A stretch of DNA of 64,000 bases from Pseudarthrobacter sp. NS4 (GCF_024758005.1 NZ_CP103288.1:2852001-2916000), one strand, 5' to 3'. Counted from the stretch's first letter, positions 29,166-39,118 are shown. Notes: generated from the sequence alone by a model not told the origin. Numbers and translations are program-made.

Positions 29166-29303
29166 TGAAAGCTCGGACCTGTGTTGAAACATAGTTATCG
29201 ACACTAACCAGTTGACAGGGGCAACTGAAAACCGGCCGAACCGGAAACACCCGCCCCTGAGCGACGGTCACGGCCCTTCCGTCCCGCTGACCAGCGACGA
29301 CGT

Positions 29304-30767
29304 TCAGCCGGTCAGGTTCCGAATTTGCTGCCGCGTGTCGGACACCACGGCTGCCAGTCCGTTGCCGGCCACCCAGCCGCCCACGACGGCCAGGCCTCCG
29401 GCCGCGGCGCAGGACTCCCGGATTGCAGAGACCCTGGCGCGATGGCCGACGGCGGCAAACGGCAGCGAGCCGGGCCAGCGGACCACGTCCCAGTCCACCA
29501 CGCTTTCCCTGCTGATGCCGATGCCCAGCAGTACAACTGCATCCCGCAGCGAGGCGGCCAGGAGATCGTCATCCGTACCCGGCCCTCCGGGTTGCTCCCC
29601 GGCGCCGTCCACCCTGCCGTAGGAGAGCCGGAGGACATGCCTGCCAGGGCCTGCGGCAGCAGCCAGCCAGTCCCACTTTGCGGTGGCGTGCGTCAGCGCC
29701 TTGGCTTCTATGCCGGGGGTTTGCGGCGCCACCAGGACGCCTGTTCCGCGGGGGCGGCTGTCCAGGCCCGGGTTGTCCAGCACCAGGGTGACCAGCTTCA
29801 CGTCAGGCCCTGAAGCGGGCTTCTTCCCGGCAATCGCAGGTACTGGCCCTTCCAGCAGTTCGACGGCGGTGGGGCCGTCCACCGCCACCACCAGCAACCC
29901 GGCGTCGAAAGTTCCATTGACGGACTTGACCCGCCACCCTTCGGCAGTGCGGGCAACGGACAATGCGGGCGTCCCCGGCAGGAGCGTGACCGCCCGGCTG
30001 CGGAGGTCCTCAACCAGCGCGTCCACCAGCGTGTGCATGCCGCCTTCCAGTCCTGCGACGGAGGATCCCGCTTTGGCGGTTTGGCCGGAGGCGGGTGAAG
30101 GCCCGCCAGCGACGGGCGCAGGATTGCCGGCACCGCGGCGCTGGGCAGAGACGGCGGCGGCCAGCGAGCCGTGCTGCCGGATCCGGTCACGGAGCCCGGG
30201 AGCCACCATGTCGACATCCAGCAGCCCTGGATCGGCCGAGTGGACTCCCCCCACCACAGGCGCGACGAGTCGTTCCAGGACGCGGCTGCCCATCCGGGCC
30301 CTCACGAGCCCGGAGACGCTGATGACGTCTGCTGCCGTACCCACCGAAGCGGGCAGGAACCGGTCCAGGGACGCACGCAGGGAGCCCAGGAGGCCGAGTG
30401 AGCGCCGGACCTCAGGATCCCAGGGGCTGGCCGGAATCCCCAATACCCCGGTTTTGGGAAGTTCCCGCGGGCCTTCCGGGAGTTGCACCCACGCACCGCC
30501 GGGCCGGGGACTCACAATTTTGGCAGCCAGTCCAAGTTCGGCTGCCAGGCCGGAGACGGCGTCGGACCGGGTGGCAAAGGATTCGGCGCCGCTGTCCAGG
30601 GTCAGCCCGGCCACTGCATGGCTGCCCACGCAACCGCCCCACTCGCTGCCGGCCTCCAGGACTGTGACGTGATGCCCTGCGGCGGCCAGCTCCCGTGCAG
30701 AGAGCAGTCCGGAGATCCCCCCGCCCAGCACCAGCGCGGCGCCGTGCTCCAGTGGAGAACTGCCCAC
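29304..30767 (-). CDS. hemY: Coproporphyrinogen III oxidase / protoporphyrinogen oxidase (HemY type)
   Basis: A 487-residue FAD oxidase. The dinucleotide-binding motif is LVLGGGISGLLSARELAAAG followed by VLEAGSEWGG, and the C-terminus has the usual FAD contact segment (GGLAVVGGWVAGNGLAAVV). With HemQ and no HemN or HemF nearby, it probably oxidises coproporphyrinogen III to coproporphyrin III (CgoX). The GTG start is set by GGAG six bases upstream and lies 3 bp from the hemE stop, so hemE and hemY form one operon. Confidence 0.94.
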   Translation of the reverse strand: MGSSPLEHGAALVLGGGISGLLSARELAAAGHHVTVLEAGSEWGGCVGSHAVAGLTLDSGAESFATRSDAVSGLAAELGLAAKIVSPRPGGAWVQLPEGPRELPKTGVLGIPASPWDPEVRRSLGLLGSLRASLDRFLPASVGTAADVISVSGLVRARMGSRVLERLVAPVVGGVHSADPGLLDVDMVAPGLRDRIRQHGSLAAAVSAQRRGAGNPAPVAGGPSPASGQTAKAGSSVAGLEGGMHTLVDALVEDLRSRAVTLLPGTPALSVARTAEGWRVKSVNGTFDAGLLVVAVDGPTAVELLEGPVPAIAGKKPASGPDVKLVTLVLDNPGLDSRPRGTGVLVAPQTPGIEAKALTHATAKWDWLAAAAGPGRHVLRLSYGRVDGAGEQPGGPGTDDDLLAASLRDAVVLLGIGISRESVVDWDVVRWPGSLPFAAVGHRARVSAIRESCAAAGGLAVVGGWVAGNGLAAVVSDTRQQIRNLTG

Positions 30768-30770
30768 CGG

Positions 30771-31865
30771 TTACTCCGGGGAGATGGAGTGGATGAGCTC
30801 AACTACCCGGGTCAGGACCGTGGGGTCCGTCTCGGGCGGCACTCCATGCCCCAGGTTGAGGACGTGCCCGGGCGCGGCAGATCCGGCGGCGATAACCTCG
30901 CGGACGTGCGCTTCAAGAACTTCCCAGGGCGCCGAAAGCAGGGCGGGATCGATATTGCCCTGCAACGGAACGGCGCCACCCAGCCGCCGGTTCGCTTCAT
31001 CGAGCGGCAGCCGGTAGTCCACGCCCACAACGTCGACGCCCACATCGCGCATCGCCACGAGGAGCTCGGAGGTTCCGGTGCCGAAGTGGATCAGCGGCGC
31101 GCCGAGGTGCCGGACGTGGTCAAGGGCGCGGGACGACGCCGGAGCCACAAACCGGGTGTAATCGGCCAGCCCCAGCGAACCGGCCCACGAGTCGAACAAC
31201 TGCGCGGCGGAGGCACCTGCTTCGAGCTGCGCCTGAAGGAACATGCCCGAGGCGTCGGCAGCCCAGTTGGCCAGGGCGTTCCAGGTTTCCGGGTCGGCGT
31301 GCATCATGGTGCGGGGCCCAAGGTGGTCACGCGAGGGCTTGCCCTCAACCATGTAGGCCGCCAGGGTGAAGGGCGCGCCGGCAAATCCGATCAGCGGGGT
31401 CTTTCCGAGTTCCGCCACGGTTAGCCGTACCGCTTCACGGATTGGTTCCAGGGCTTCCCAGGTCAGCTGCGGCAGGGCTGCGACATCCGCGGCAGTGCGG
31501 ACAGGCTTGTCCAGGACCGGGCCCACGCCGGGAACGATATCCACGCCCACGCCGGCGAGCCTGAGCGGAATGACGATGTCGGAGAAAAAGATGCCCGCAT
31601 CGACATCGTGGCGGCGGACCGGCTGCAGGGTAATTTCGGATGCGAGTTCAGGCCGGAGGCACGAATCCAGCATGGCGATGCCTTCGCGCACCTTGAGGTA
31701 TTCCGGCAGCGAGCGTCCTGCCTGCCGCATGAACCAGACGGGACGCCGGGACGGCTTGCCGCCCCGGTAGGCCGTGATGAGCGGAGAGTCCGCGGTGCGG
31801 CCGTCCAGCAGCGGATGGTCTGCGGCAAGTGCGCCGGCAGCGGAGACGGCAGGGCTAGGAGTCAT
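30771..31865 (-). CDS. hemE: Uroporphyrinogen decarboxylase
   Basis: A 364-residue enzyme that decarboxylates four acetate side chains to give coproporphyrinogen III. The URO-D signature PVWFMRQAGRSLPEY is at the N-terminus. The second signature region lies in PLIGFAGAPFTLAAYMVEG, and the C-terminal GNIDPALL with LNLGHGVPPETDP completes the family pattern. It is divergent from hemA across 157 bp and directly upstream of hemY. Confidence 0.96.
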   Translation of the reverse strand: MTPSPAVSAAGALAADHPLLDGRTADSPLITAYRGGKPSRRPVWFMRQAGRSLPEYLKVREGIAMLDSCLRPELASEITLQPVRRHDVDAGIFFSDIVIPLRLAGVGVDIVPGVGPVLDKPVRTAADVAALPQLTWEALEPIREAVRLTVAELGKTPLIGFAGAPFTLAAYMVEGKPSRDHLGPRTMMHADPETWNALANWAADASGMFLQAQLEAGASAAQLFDSWAGSLGLADYTRFVAPASSRALDHVRHLGAPLIHFGTGTSELLVAMRDVGVDVVGVDYRLPLDEANRRLGGAVPLQGNIDPALLSAPWEVLEAHVREVIAAGSAAPGHVLNLGHGVPPETDPTVLTRVVELIHSISPE

Positions 31866-32022
31866 GCCTTGATTGTGCCGAAAATCAACGCTAAAAGATA
31901 ACGACAGCCTGTCATCAGGGGGCGCCTTCCGGCCGCCGTGGCAAGAATCACAAGCCCGCCGGCGCCCGGCGCGGGGTGGGAGTTGTTCTACCGCGGAACG
32001 AAAAAGCTATGATTGGTCTGCT
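31866..32022. promoter_or_regulatory. Divergent hemE/hemA promoter region
   Basis: A good plus-strand -10 box TATGAT (32008-32013) is 9 nt from the hemA GTG, giving an almost leaderless hemA mRNA. Upstream, GTTCTACCGCGGAAC (31986-32000) is an interrupted palindrome (GTTC-N7-GAAC). It shares GTTCTAC with the inverted repeat before hemQ, suggesting a common regulator of heme genes. The hemE side shows CACAAT 8 nt from its ATG but no strong box. Confidence 0.45.
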
Positions 32023-33342
32023 GTGGTTCTTTTTTCATTGGTGGCTACACACGCCGACATCGATCTTGAGACCGTTGCTCAGTTGAGCAACGGTTCCTCG
32101 GGGATCGCCACATCCGCTCTCTCCGGATCGCCGGCAGTGACGGGTGCGGTTGTCCTTGCCACCTGCAACCGCTACGAAATCTACGGCGAGGCCCCCCACC
32201 CGGACGATGTCGAGGCGGCCCGCGCGGCGCTTGTCGCCCAGATCAGTGAAGTCAGCGGCCTCAGCGAACCGCTCGTCTCCAGATCCTTCAGCACCCGCAC
32301 GGGCCCTGAAGTAAGCCAGCACCTCTTTGCCGTGAGCGCCGGACTGGACTCCGCCGTCGTCGGTGAGCGCGAAATCGCCGGGCAGGTAAGGCGGGCATTG
32401 ATCACGGCCCAGCACGAAGGCACCGCCAGTTCCGGCCTTGTCCGGCTGTTCCAGGCCGCCTCCAAAACAGCCAAGGACGTCGGCGCCCAGACAGCACTCG
32501 GATCGCGCGGCCTGTCCATTGTGTCGGTGGCGCTGGACCTGGCAACTGACCTCTCCGAGAACCCTGACTGGTCCACAAAGAAAGTTGTGGTCTTCGGAAC
32601 CGGGGCCTACGCCGGGGCCACCATGGCGCTGCTGCGCGAACGGGGCTGCACGGACGTCTCGGTTTTCTCTTCCTCCGGCCGGGCCGAAGGGTTCGTCGCA
32701 ACCCGGGGCGGCACCGCCCTCGACGCCGAATCGCTGTACCCCGCCGTCGCTGCGGCGGACGTCATGATCGGCTGCAGCGGTTCGGACACCCGGGTGGAGG
32801 CTGATGAACTGGCCCAGGTCCGCGCCAATTCCCCGCAGCCGCTGATCGCCATTGACCTGGCCCTGACCCACGATTTCGATCCCGCGGTCGGCGAGCTCGA
32901 GGGCGTGGAGCTCCTTACCCTGGAGTCGGTGCGCCTCGCCGCACCGCAGGAGCAGGCAGAGTCACTGACGCAGGCAAGCGGCATTGTCAACGGAGCCGCC
33001 AAGGCTTTTGAGCAGGAGCGTGAGGCCCGCTCCGTGGATTCGGCCATTGTTGCCCTCCGCCGGCACACGATGAACGTCCTGGACGCAGAAATGGAAAAAG
33101 TCCGGGCCCGGCACGGCTGCACCGCCGCTGCCGAGGAAGTGGAATTCGCACTCCGCCGCATGGTCAAGCAGCTCCTGCACGTGCCCACAGTGCGCGCCCG
33201 CGAGCTGGCGGCCAACGGCCAGCAGGATGAGTACGTGGCGGCCCTGGAAGCCCTTTACGGCATCACGGTGGAGCAGCCTGCAGCCGCCGCAGCCGCCCAG
33301 GCTGAATGCCCCGTGGAGCACAGGGGCCTCGAGAGCGCCTGA
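32023..33342 (+). CDS. hemA: Glutamyl-tRNA reductase
   Basis: A 439-residue NADPH-dependent enzyme that reduces glutamyl-tRNA to glutamate-1-semialdehyde, the first step of the C5 heme route. The catalytic cysteine is Cys48 in [14 protein letters not shown]. The nucleotide-binding fold begins [17 protein letters not shown], and the C-terminal dimerisation helix includes [20 protein letters not shown]. The GTG start gives the family's usual N-terminus [15 protein letters not shown]; the frame is open 50 codons further up without coding character. It faces moeZ, with a 32-bp repeat array between them. Confidence 0.95.
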   Translation: MVLFSLVATHADIDLETVAQLSNGSSGIATSALSGSPAVTGAVVLATCNRYEIYGEAPHPDDVEAARAALVAQISEVSGLSEPLVSRSFSTRTGPEVSQHLFAVSAGLDSAVVGEREIAGQVRRALITAQHEGTASSGLVRLFQAASKTAKDVGAQTALGSRGLSIVSVALDLATDLSENPDWSTKKVVVFGTGAYAGATMALLRERGCTDVSVFSSSGRAEGFVATRGGTALDAESLYPAVAAADVMIGCSGSDTRVEADELAQVRANSPQPLIAIDLALTHDFDPAVGELEGVELLTLESVRLAAPQEQAESLTQASGIVNGAAKAFEQEREARSVDSAIVALRRHTMNVLDAEMEKVRARHGCTAAAEEVEFALRRMVKQLLHVPTVRARELAANGQQDEYVAALEALYGITVEQPAAAAAAQAECPVEHRGLESA

Positions 33343-33356
33343 CCCGCCTCCCCGGA

Positions 33357-33579
33357 GGGCAACCCTCTCTCACCTTTCGCGCACTTCCAGGCAACCCTCT
33401 CTCACCTTTCGCGCACTTCCGGGCAACCCTCTCTCACGTCGTGAAACGGAAGTGAGAGAGCGTCGCTGAAGTGGCGGCAGAAGGTGAGAGGGCGTCGCCG
33501 AAGTGGCGGCAGAAGGTGAGAGAGCGTCCTTTGAATTTGCGCGGGAGGTGATAGAGCGTTGCAGGTGCGGGCAGTCGCT
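33357..33579. repeat. 32-bp repeat array of two facing blocks (about seven units)
   Basis: Two and a half units on the left start at 33357, 33389 and 33421; the first two are identical except for the first base (GGCAACCCTCTCTCACC...). Four units on the right start at 33452, 33484, 33516 and 33548 and run as GTGAGAGAGCGTCGC..., the reverse orientation of the left units. Every step is exactly 32 bp. The conserved core is GTGAGAGAG followed by GT-GC, with GAAGTG in the middle. The third left and first right units pair as a hairpin (CTCTCTCAC / GTGAGAGAG, 14-nt loop). The array fills the space between the convergent hemA and moeZ stops; the last unit ends at the moeZ stop codon. Confidence 0.88.
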
Positions 33580-34778
33580 CAGTAGACGGGCTTGTGCGGT
33601 TCCACGTCGCGCACCCAGGAGAGAATGCCGCCTTCGAGATGGCTGACGCGCTGGTAGCCCGCCTTCTGCGCGGCCGCCAGGACATTGGCCGACCGCGTCC
33701 CTGCCTTGCAGTGGAACACGATCTCCCTGTCCTGCGGGATCTCCGCCCAGGCCTCCCCCGCGAGAATCCGGCCCTGCGGGATCAGGACGGCGCCGTCGAT
33801 CCGAACGATGTCATATTCGCCCGGTTCCCGGACATCCACCAGCTCAAAGTCCTTGAGCCCAGCCTTCCGCGACGCCAGCATGGTGGCCAGCTGCGTGGCA
33901 GTAACGGTGTGTTCGGTGTCGGCCTGGGCTGCAGGCGTGACGCCGCAGAATGCCTCGTAGTCCGTCAGCTCAGTGACAGGTTCCGCCGCCGGATCCTTGG
34001 ACACCCGGATTTCCCGCCAGCTGCCGCCGAGGGCATCGAAGAGGGCCACACGGCCCAGCAGGGACCGCCCGACGCCGGTGATCAGCTTTACTGCCTCAGT
34101 CACCATGAGTGACCCTACGGCTGCGCACAGCATGCCGAAGACGCCGCCCTCGCCGCAGGAGGGAACAGAACCCGCAGGCGGCGCCTCGGGGTAGAGGTCG
34201 CGGTAGGTGGGCCCATGCTTCTGCCAAAAAACGCTGACCTGGCCGTCGAACCGGAAGATGGAACCCCACACGTACGGCTTGCCCAGAATGGCGGCGGCGT
34301 CATTCACCAGGTAGCGGGTGGCAAAGTTGTCCGCCCCGTCAAGGATTAGGTCGTAGGCCGCGAACAGCTCCAGGGCGTTGGACGCATCCAGGCGCATATT
34401 GTGGAGCCGGACATCCACCAGCGGGTTCAGCGCGGTGATCGCATCCCGTGCAGACTCGATCTTGGGCCTGCCCACGTCCGCAACCCCGTGAATGACCTGG
34501 CGTTGCAGATTGCTGAGGTCCACGGCGTCGTCATCGATGATGCCGATGGTTCCCACGCCGGCGGCGGCAAGGTAGAGCAGCGCGGGGGACCCCAGCCCGC
34601 CTGCACCAATTACCAGCACTTTGGCGTTTTTGAGCCGCCGCTGTCCCATGGACCCGATTTCTGGAATGATGAGATGCCGCGAGTAGCGTTCCACCTCGTC
34701 CGGAGTGAGCCCGTCTGCCGGTTCCACCAACGGATCCAGTGAAACAGGTGAAACATTTGCGGTGAAAGTCGAAGCCAT
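33579..34778 (-). CDS. moeZ: MoeZ-type adenylyltransferase with rhodanese domain (sulfur-carrier activation)
   Basis: A 399-residue two-domain enzyme. The N-terminal E1-like domain has the nucleotide motif GAGGLG (58-63) and adenylates the C-terminal Gly-Gly of sulfur-carrier proteins (MoaD, CysO, ThiS). The C-terminal rhodanese domain (about residues 290-399) has a loop CKAGTRS whose cysteine carries persulfide sulfur. The paired CxxC zinc motifs of classic MoeB are missing (YRDLYPEAPP, VPSCGEGG), as in mycobacterial MoeZ. There is no thiF in the nearby thiamine cluster, so it may also charge ThiS. A TACATT box 5 nt upstream suggests a leaderless mRNA. Confidence 0.92.
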   Translation of the reverse strand: MASTFTANVSPVSLDPLVEPADGLTPDEVERYSRHLIIPEIGSMGQRRLKNAKVLVIGAGGLGSPALLYLAAAGVGTIGIIDDDAVDLSNLQRQVIHGVADVGRPKIESARDAITALNPLVDVRLHNMRLDASNALELFAAYDLILDGADNFATRYLVNDAAAILGKPYVWGSIFRFDGQVSVFWQKHGPTYRDLYPEAPPAGSVPSCGEGGVFGMLCAAVGSLMVTEAVKLITGVGRSLLGRVALFDALGGSWREIRVSKDPAAEPVTELTDYEAFCGVTPAAQADTEHTVTATQLATMLASRKAGLKDFELVDVREPGEYDIVRIDGAVLIPQGRILAGEAWAEIPQDREIVFHCKAGTRSANVLAAAQKAGYQRVSHLEGGILSWVRDVEPHKPVY

Positions 34779-34862
34779 ACTTCAATGTATGCCCCGGGAT
34801 ACCGCCGGGTCATATTACCCCGCAGTAAAGTGGAGGTAACTGCAACGGAAAGAAGGACAACC

Positions 34863-35528
34863 GTGGTCCATGAAGCACGGGCTGACCGCCCGCCCGCCAC
34901 CGAACCGCAATCTTCCCCCCGTCCAGCAGGCCAACGTTCTGCCAGGCTTCCCCGCGATGAGCGGCGCGCCCAGCTCCTTTCCGCAGCGCAGGAAGTCTTT
35001 GTCGCCAACGGCTACCACGGCGCCGCAATGGACGAGATCGCCGAGACCGCCCACGTCAGCAAGCCCGTCCTGTACCAGCACTTTCCCTCGAAACGGGAGC
35101 TCTATCTGGCCCTGCTGGAAAGCCACCTTGCGTCCCTCACCGAGCTGATGCTGGGGGCACTGGATTCCACCACGGACAACAAGGAACGCGTGAAGGCCGT
35201 CATGCGGGCCTACTTCCGCTTCATTGCGAATGATGACCAGGCCCACCGGCTTGTGTTCGAATCCGACCTCATCAACGATCCGGACGTCAGCTCACGCCTT
35301 GAGACGTTCAACCGGACCTTTGCCGACGCGATTGCCCGCGTCATTGCCGGCGACACCAAGCTCCCCCACCTTGAGGCGGAGCTTCTGGGGCGTGGACTTG
35401 CCGGGATGGCGCAGGTCAGCGCCCGCTACTGGCTCGAAACCGACGGTAACCTTGACCTCGATGTGGCCAGCGACCTCATCTACCGTTTAGCTTGGCGCGG
35501 AATCTCTCGCTTCCCCAAAGAGACCTAG
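34863..35528 (+). CDS. TetR-family transcriptional regulator
   Basis: A 221-residue one-domain repressor-type regulator. After a Pro-rich, disordered N-terminus (about 30 residues) comes the TetR helix-turn-helix AAMDEIAETAHVSKPVLYQH, then an all-helical ligand/dimer domain. The GTG start is chosen for AAGGAC four bases upstream; the frame is open 26 codons further. It is divergent from moeZ and followed by the DUF3107 gene. In other actinobacteria a TetR regulator beside DUF3107 is common; its ligand and targets are unknown. Confidence 0.88.
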   Translation: MVHEARADRPPATEPQSSPRPAGQRSARLPRDERRAQLLSAAQEVFVANGYHGAAMDEIAETAHVSKPVLYQHFPSKRELYLALLESHLASLTELMLGALDSTTDNKERVKAVMRAYFRFIANDDQAHRLVFESDLINDPDVSSRLETFNRTFADAIARVIAGDTKLPHLEAELLGRGLAGMAQVSARYWLETDGNLDLDVASDLIYRLAWRGISRFPKET

Positions 35529-35578
35529 ACTACAAATAAGACATCACCAACGAACTTTGACTGGCTGGGAGGCCCCCT

Positions 35579-35803
35579 GTGGAAATTAAGATCGGCGTTC
35601 AGAATGTTGGCCGCGAGATTGTGCTCGAATCCACGCAGGACGCAGAGACGGTGGCCAAGGTTGTGGGCGAAGCCATCAATGGCGGCAGCGAGCTGCGCCT
35701 GACGGATGAAAAGGGACGCCTGATCATTGTTCCCGGTACTGCCCTGGCATATGTGGAGATCGGCGCCGAAGAGGTCCGCCGCGTAGGATTCGGGCAGTTC
35801 TAG
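35579..35803 (+). CDS. DUF3107 family protein
   Basis: A 74-residue conserved actinobacterial protein (MEIKIGVQNVGREIVLEST at the start, VEIGAEEVRRVGFG at the end), predicted to be a small mixed alpha/beta cytosolic protein. It starts with GTG behind GGGAGG. It lies 50 bp after the TetR gene and 36 bp before a small membrane protein gene. Function unknown. Confidence 0.85.
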   Translation: MEIKIGVQNVGREIVLESTQDAETVAKVVGEAINGGSELRLTDEKGRLIIVPGTALAYVEIGAEEVRRVGFGQF

Positions 35804-35839
35804 CACAGGCCTGCACTGCCCGGTATTCCAAGGAGATCC

Positions 35840-36142
35840 ATGCTGTCCCTGACCATCGTTGTGCTGGCCACCGCCGCCGCGGGCTTCATTGTCTGGGCGA
35901 ATGACAAGCGGCACACCAAGTACGGTGCCGGCCTGCCCGCCGGCGTCGCCGTGGCTGTGGGGGCCCTCACCTGGATCATCCTGATGGCGGCCGGGTTCGG
36001 CTACCTTCCCGGGCTGACCTGGCTTCCCTGGGTCCTGCCCATCGTTGTGGGCGCCGCGGCCGCCGTCGCCGTTGTTCTCTATCTGGGCCGCAGCCGCGCC
36101 CGGCAGGACGCCCGGCGGCTTACGGCAATCCTTCGTCGCTGA
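35840..36142 (+). CDS. Small membrane protein, unknown function
   Basis: A 100-residue protein with three predicted membrane helices (about 3-18, 37-55, 66-84) separated by short loops, and a basic C-terminal tail (GRSRARQDARRLTAILRR). AAGGAGATCC precedes the ATG, so translation should be good. I recognise no family. It is followed by a hairpin terminator. Confidence 0.75.
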   Translation: MLSLTIVVLATAAAGFIVWANDKRHTKYGAGLPAGVAVAVGALTWIILMAAGFGYLPGLTWLPWVLPIVVGAAAAVAVVLYLGRSRARQDARRLTAILRR

Positions 36143-36169
36143 GAGGCCGGAGACCGGGGCGCTGTGAGT

Positions 36170-36209
36170 CAGTGGCCGCCGCCCCGTTGGGTGGCGGCCA
36201 CTGCTGTTT
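36170..36209 (+). terminator. Hairpin terminator after the small membrane protein
   Basis: Perfect 11-bp stem CAGTGGCCGCC / GGCGGCCACTG with a 12-nt loop, followed by CTGTTTATT. It separates the convergent small membrane protein and pterin dehydratase genes. Confidence 0.65.
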
Positions 36210-36546
36210 ATTGCCCGGGCACGTATTTCGCCGGCTCCGCCATGGCGCCCGCCGCTGCCGCAGCTTCACTTGCCCCCGCGGCTGCCGCCACGTCCCGCCC
36301 GGTCACCTGGCCCCCGGCGTCGTGGGAGGTGTAGCGGATGAAGACCCGGTTGTAGCGCCAGTCGAGGTCCGGATGGTGGTTCTGTTCCTCGGCCAGGCGT
36401 CCGACGGCGGCAATCAGCTCGAGTGCGGCAGCCGCCGTCGGCGTCTTGAAGACGGTGACCAACCCGCCGTTGCCAAACCGCCAGTCAGGGAGCCCGGCCA
36501 AGGCCTCGTCGATGCGTTCCGGGGAAAGGGCGTCTTTACCGGCCAC
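36208..36546 (-). CDS. 4a-hydroxytetrahydrobiopterin dehydratase (pterin carbinolamine dehydratase)
   Basis: A 112-residue PhhB/PCD-fold protein. The active-site pattern EEQNHHPDLDWRYNRVFIR followed by TSHDAGG is intact (His57, His58). The enzyme recycles 4a-hydroxypterin from aromatic hydroxylases, but no phenylalanine hydroxylase is visible here, so a moonlighting or pterin-salvage role is possible. The C-terminus is Ala-rich. The GTG start was chosen because AAGGAG sits five bases upstream; an ATG five codons earlier lacks a site. It lies 43 bp downstream of thiG and may be co-transcribed. Confidence 0.87.
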   Translation of the reverse strand: MAGKDALSPERIDEALAGLPDWRFGNGGLVTVFKTPTAAAALELIAAVGRLAEEQNHHPDLDWRYNRVFIRYTSHDAGGQVTGRDVAAAAGASEAAAAAGAMAEPAKYVPGQ

Positions 36547-36589
36547 TGCTGCTCCTTGCATCAGGGCGCCGGCCGGCGGAAAGCGGGCC

Positions 36590-37642
<1,053 letters not shown>

Positions 37643-37646
<4 letters not shown>

Positions 37647-38980
37647 GCTGTCTCCTTGATGTTGAAGCTGGTGGCGGCTGGTTCCCGTCCCGAAAACCTG
37701 GCCGGGTCGAACGGTTTCCAGCGGACATCCGCCGTGCCGTCCATCAGGTCCCGGCAGATGGCGGCCGCTGCGGGTGCCAGGAGGACGCCGTGCCGGAAGA
37801 ATCCGGTGGCAATGATGAGGCCCGGTACGTGCCCGTGCCCTTCGGCTGCGGGTCCGCCGGCCGTCGGCACCCGCCCGAGCAGCGGGGCATTGTCCGGGGT
37901 TCCGGGCCGTGCCCTCGCCGTGCATTCAAGCAGCTCAAGTTCCGCGACGGCAGGCACCAGGACCTGGGCATCCCGGAGGAGCTGATAAACGCCGCCTGCG
38001 GATACTGCGCCGGCATCGGACCGGGCGCCTGTCGACGACGGGTTGGTCCTTCCAGCCAGCGCATCCTCCCGCTGGGTGGCCCCGATCACCACCGTCCCGT
38101 CCTCCCGCGGGACGATATATACCGGAACGCCGTGGACCAGGCCACGGACGGTAGACGTCACCAGGGGCTGGAGCTGCCGCGGCACCGCCAGGCGCAGGAT
38201 ATCGCCGTGGACCGGCCGCAGCGGCAGGTGCAGCCCTTCGGGCAGGCCGGCCAGGGCTGCAGCGTCCAGGCCGTTGGCCACCACTGTTTCCCCGGCAAGG
38301 ACGCTGCCGCCGCCGGCAAGTCGGGCACCCGCAACGGCTCCGTCGGCCCACACAAGCCCGACAGCCCTGTCCCGGACTGCATAACCGTCCTCAGCGCCTG
38401 CCACGGCCGGTCCGTTGTCATTGCTTTCGGAGTTATGCGAGGCCAGGGCGCGCCGCAGGCAGGACACCAGGAGCCGGGGATCCACCTTATGGTCGGCGGG
38501 AGTGTCGAGTGCGCAGGCAATGGCAGGGCTCAGCAGGGGTTCCCGACGGCGGGCCTCCCGGACAGTCAGCGGCTCCACGGTCAGGCCGTTGGCCTGCTGC
38601 ACCCCGCGCAGGTCCATCAGTGCCCGGCGGTCGGCGGCGTCGGCACCCACGGCGAGGGTCGGCGTCGCAAGGTATCCGGAACTTTCACCGGAAGCGGCGG
38701 CCAGGTCGGCGGCAAAGCCGGGCCAGCGGGTGGAGGATGCAAGCATAAGTTCCAGGAGATCCTCCTCCTGGTAGTGCAGCTCGCTCACGGGGGCAAGCAT
38801 CCCGGCGGCGGCCCAGCTGGCACCGGAGCCGGGGGCTTCGTCGATCAGCACTACGGAGCGCCCGGAACGGCTCGCCTCCCAGGCGATGGCGTGCCCGATG
38901 ACTCCCCCGCCAATCACCGCGACGTCGGCACGGATGGTGCCGTTCTGAGCCCCGGGAGGGGCAGGGTCTTGGCTGCCCAT
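37643..38980 (-). CDS. thiO: Glycine oxidase ThiO
   Basis: A 445-residue FAD-dependent D-amino-acid-oxidase-fold enzyme that oxidises glycine to dehydroglycine for thiazole synthesis. The FAD motif is VIGGGVIGHAIAWEASRSG, and ASWAAAGMLAPVSEL and IIATGFFRHGVLLAP are family-typical. Use of ThiO instead of ThiH indicates the aerobic thiazole route. It is the first gene of thiO-thiS-thiG behind a TPP riboswitch whose last stem carries its ribosome site. Confidence 0.93.
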
Positions 38981-38987
38981 GTGTCTC

Positions 38988-39083
38988 CTTCCCTACGCCG
39001 GCATTAACCGGATCAGGTCAAGCGGTCGGCTCTGACGCCCTCTCAGCCCGGCGCTTTATGACAGCTGCCGCGGGCTCCCGCAG
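38988..39083 (-). promoter_or_regulatory. TPP riboswitch (THI element) controlling thiO-thiS-thiG
   Basis: On the minus strand the THI-box signatures occur in order: GGGAGCCCG (39071-39079), CGGGCTGAGAGG (ending near 39039), CTTGACCTGATCCGG, TTAATGCCGGCGTAGGGAAGG. Stem P2 is CCCG/CGGG. The 3' GGGAAGGAG region is also the thiO ribosome site, so the switch probably blocks translation initiation when thiamine pyrophosphate binds. No terminator-type T-run follows. Confidence 0.93.
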
Positions 39084-39118
39084 TACGAGGCCAGTGTAGA
39101 GGAACTAGGCTTGCAGCC

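Noticed and set aside
28204..29187. Plus-strand open frame opposite the Ala/Pro-rich protein
   Set aside because: Repetitive GC-rich sequence is open in several frames; only the minus frame has a signal peptide and a C-terminal membrane helix.
33357..33579. CRISPR array
   Set aside because: Period is 32 bp in total with no separate unique spacers, the two halves have opposite orientation, and no cas genes are nearby.
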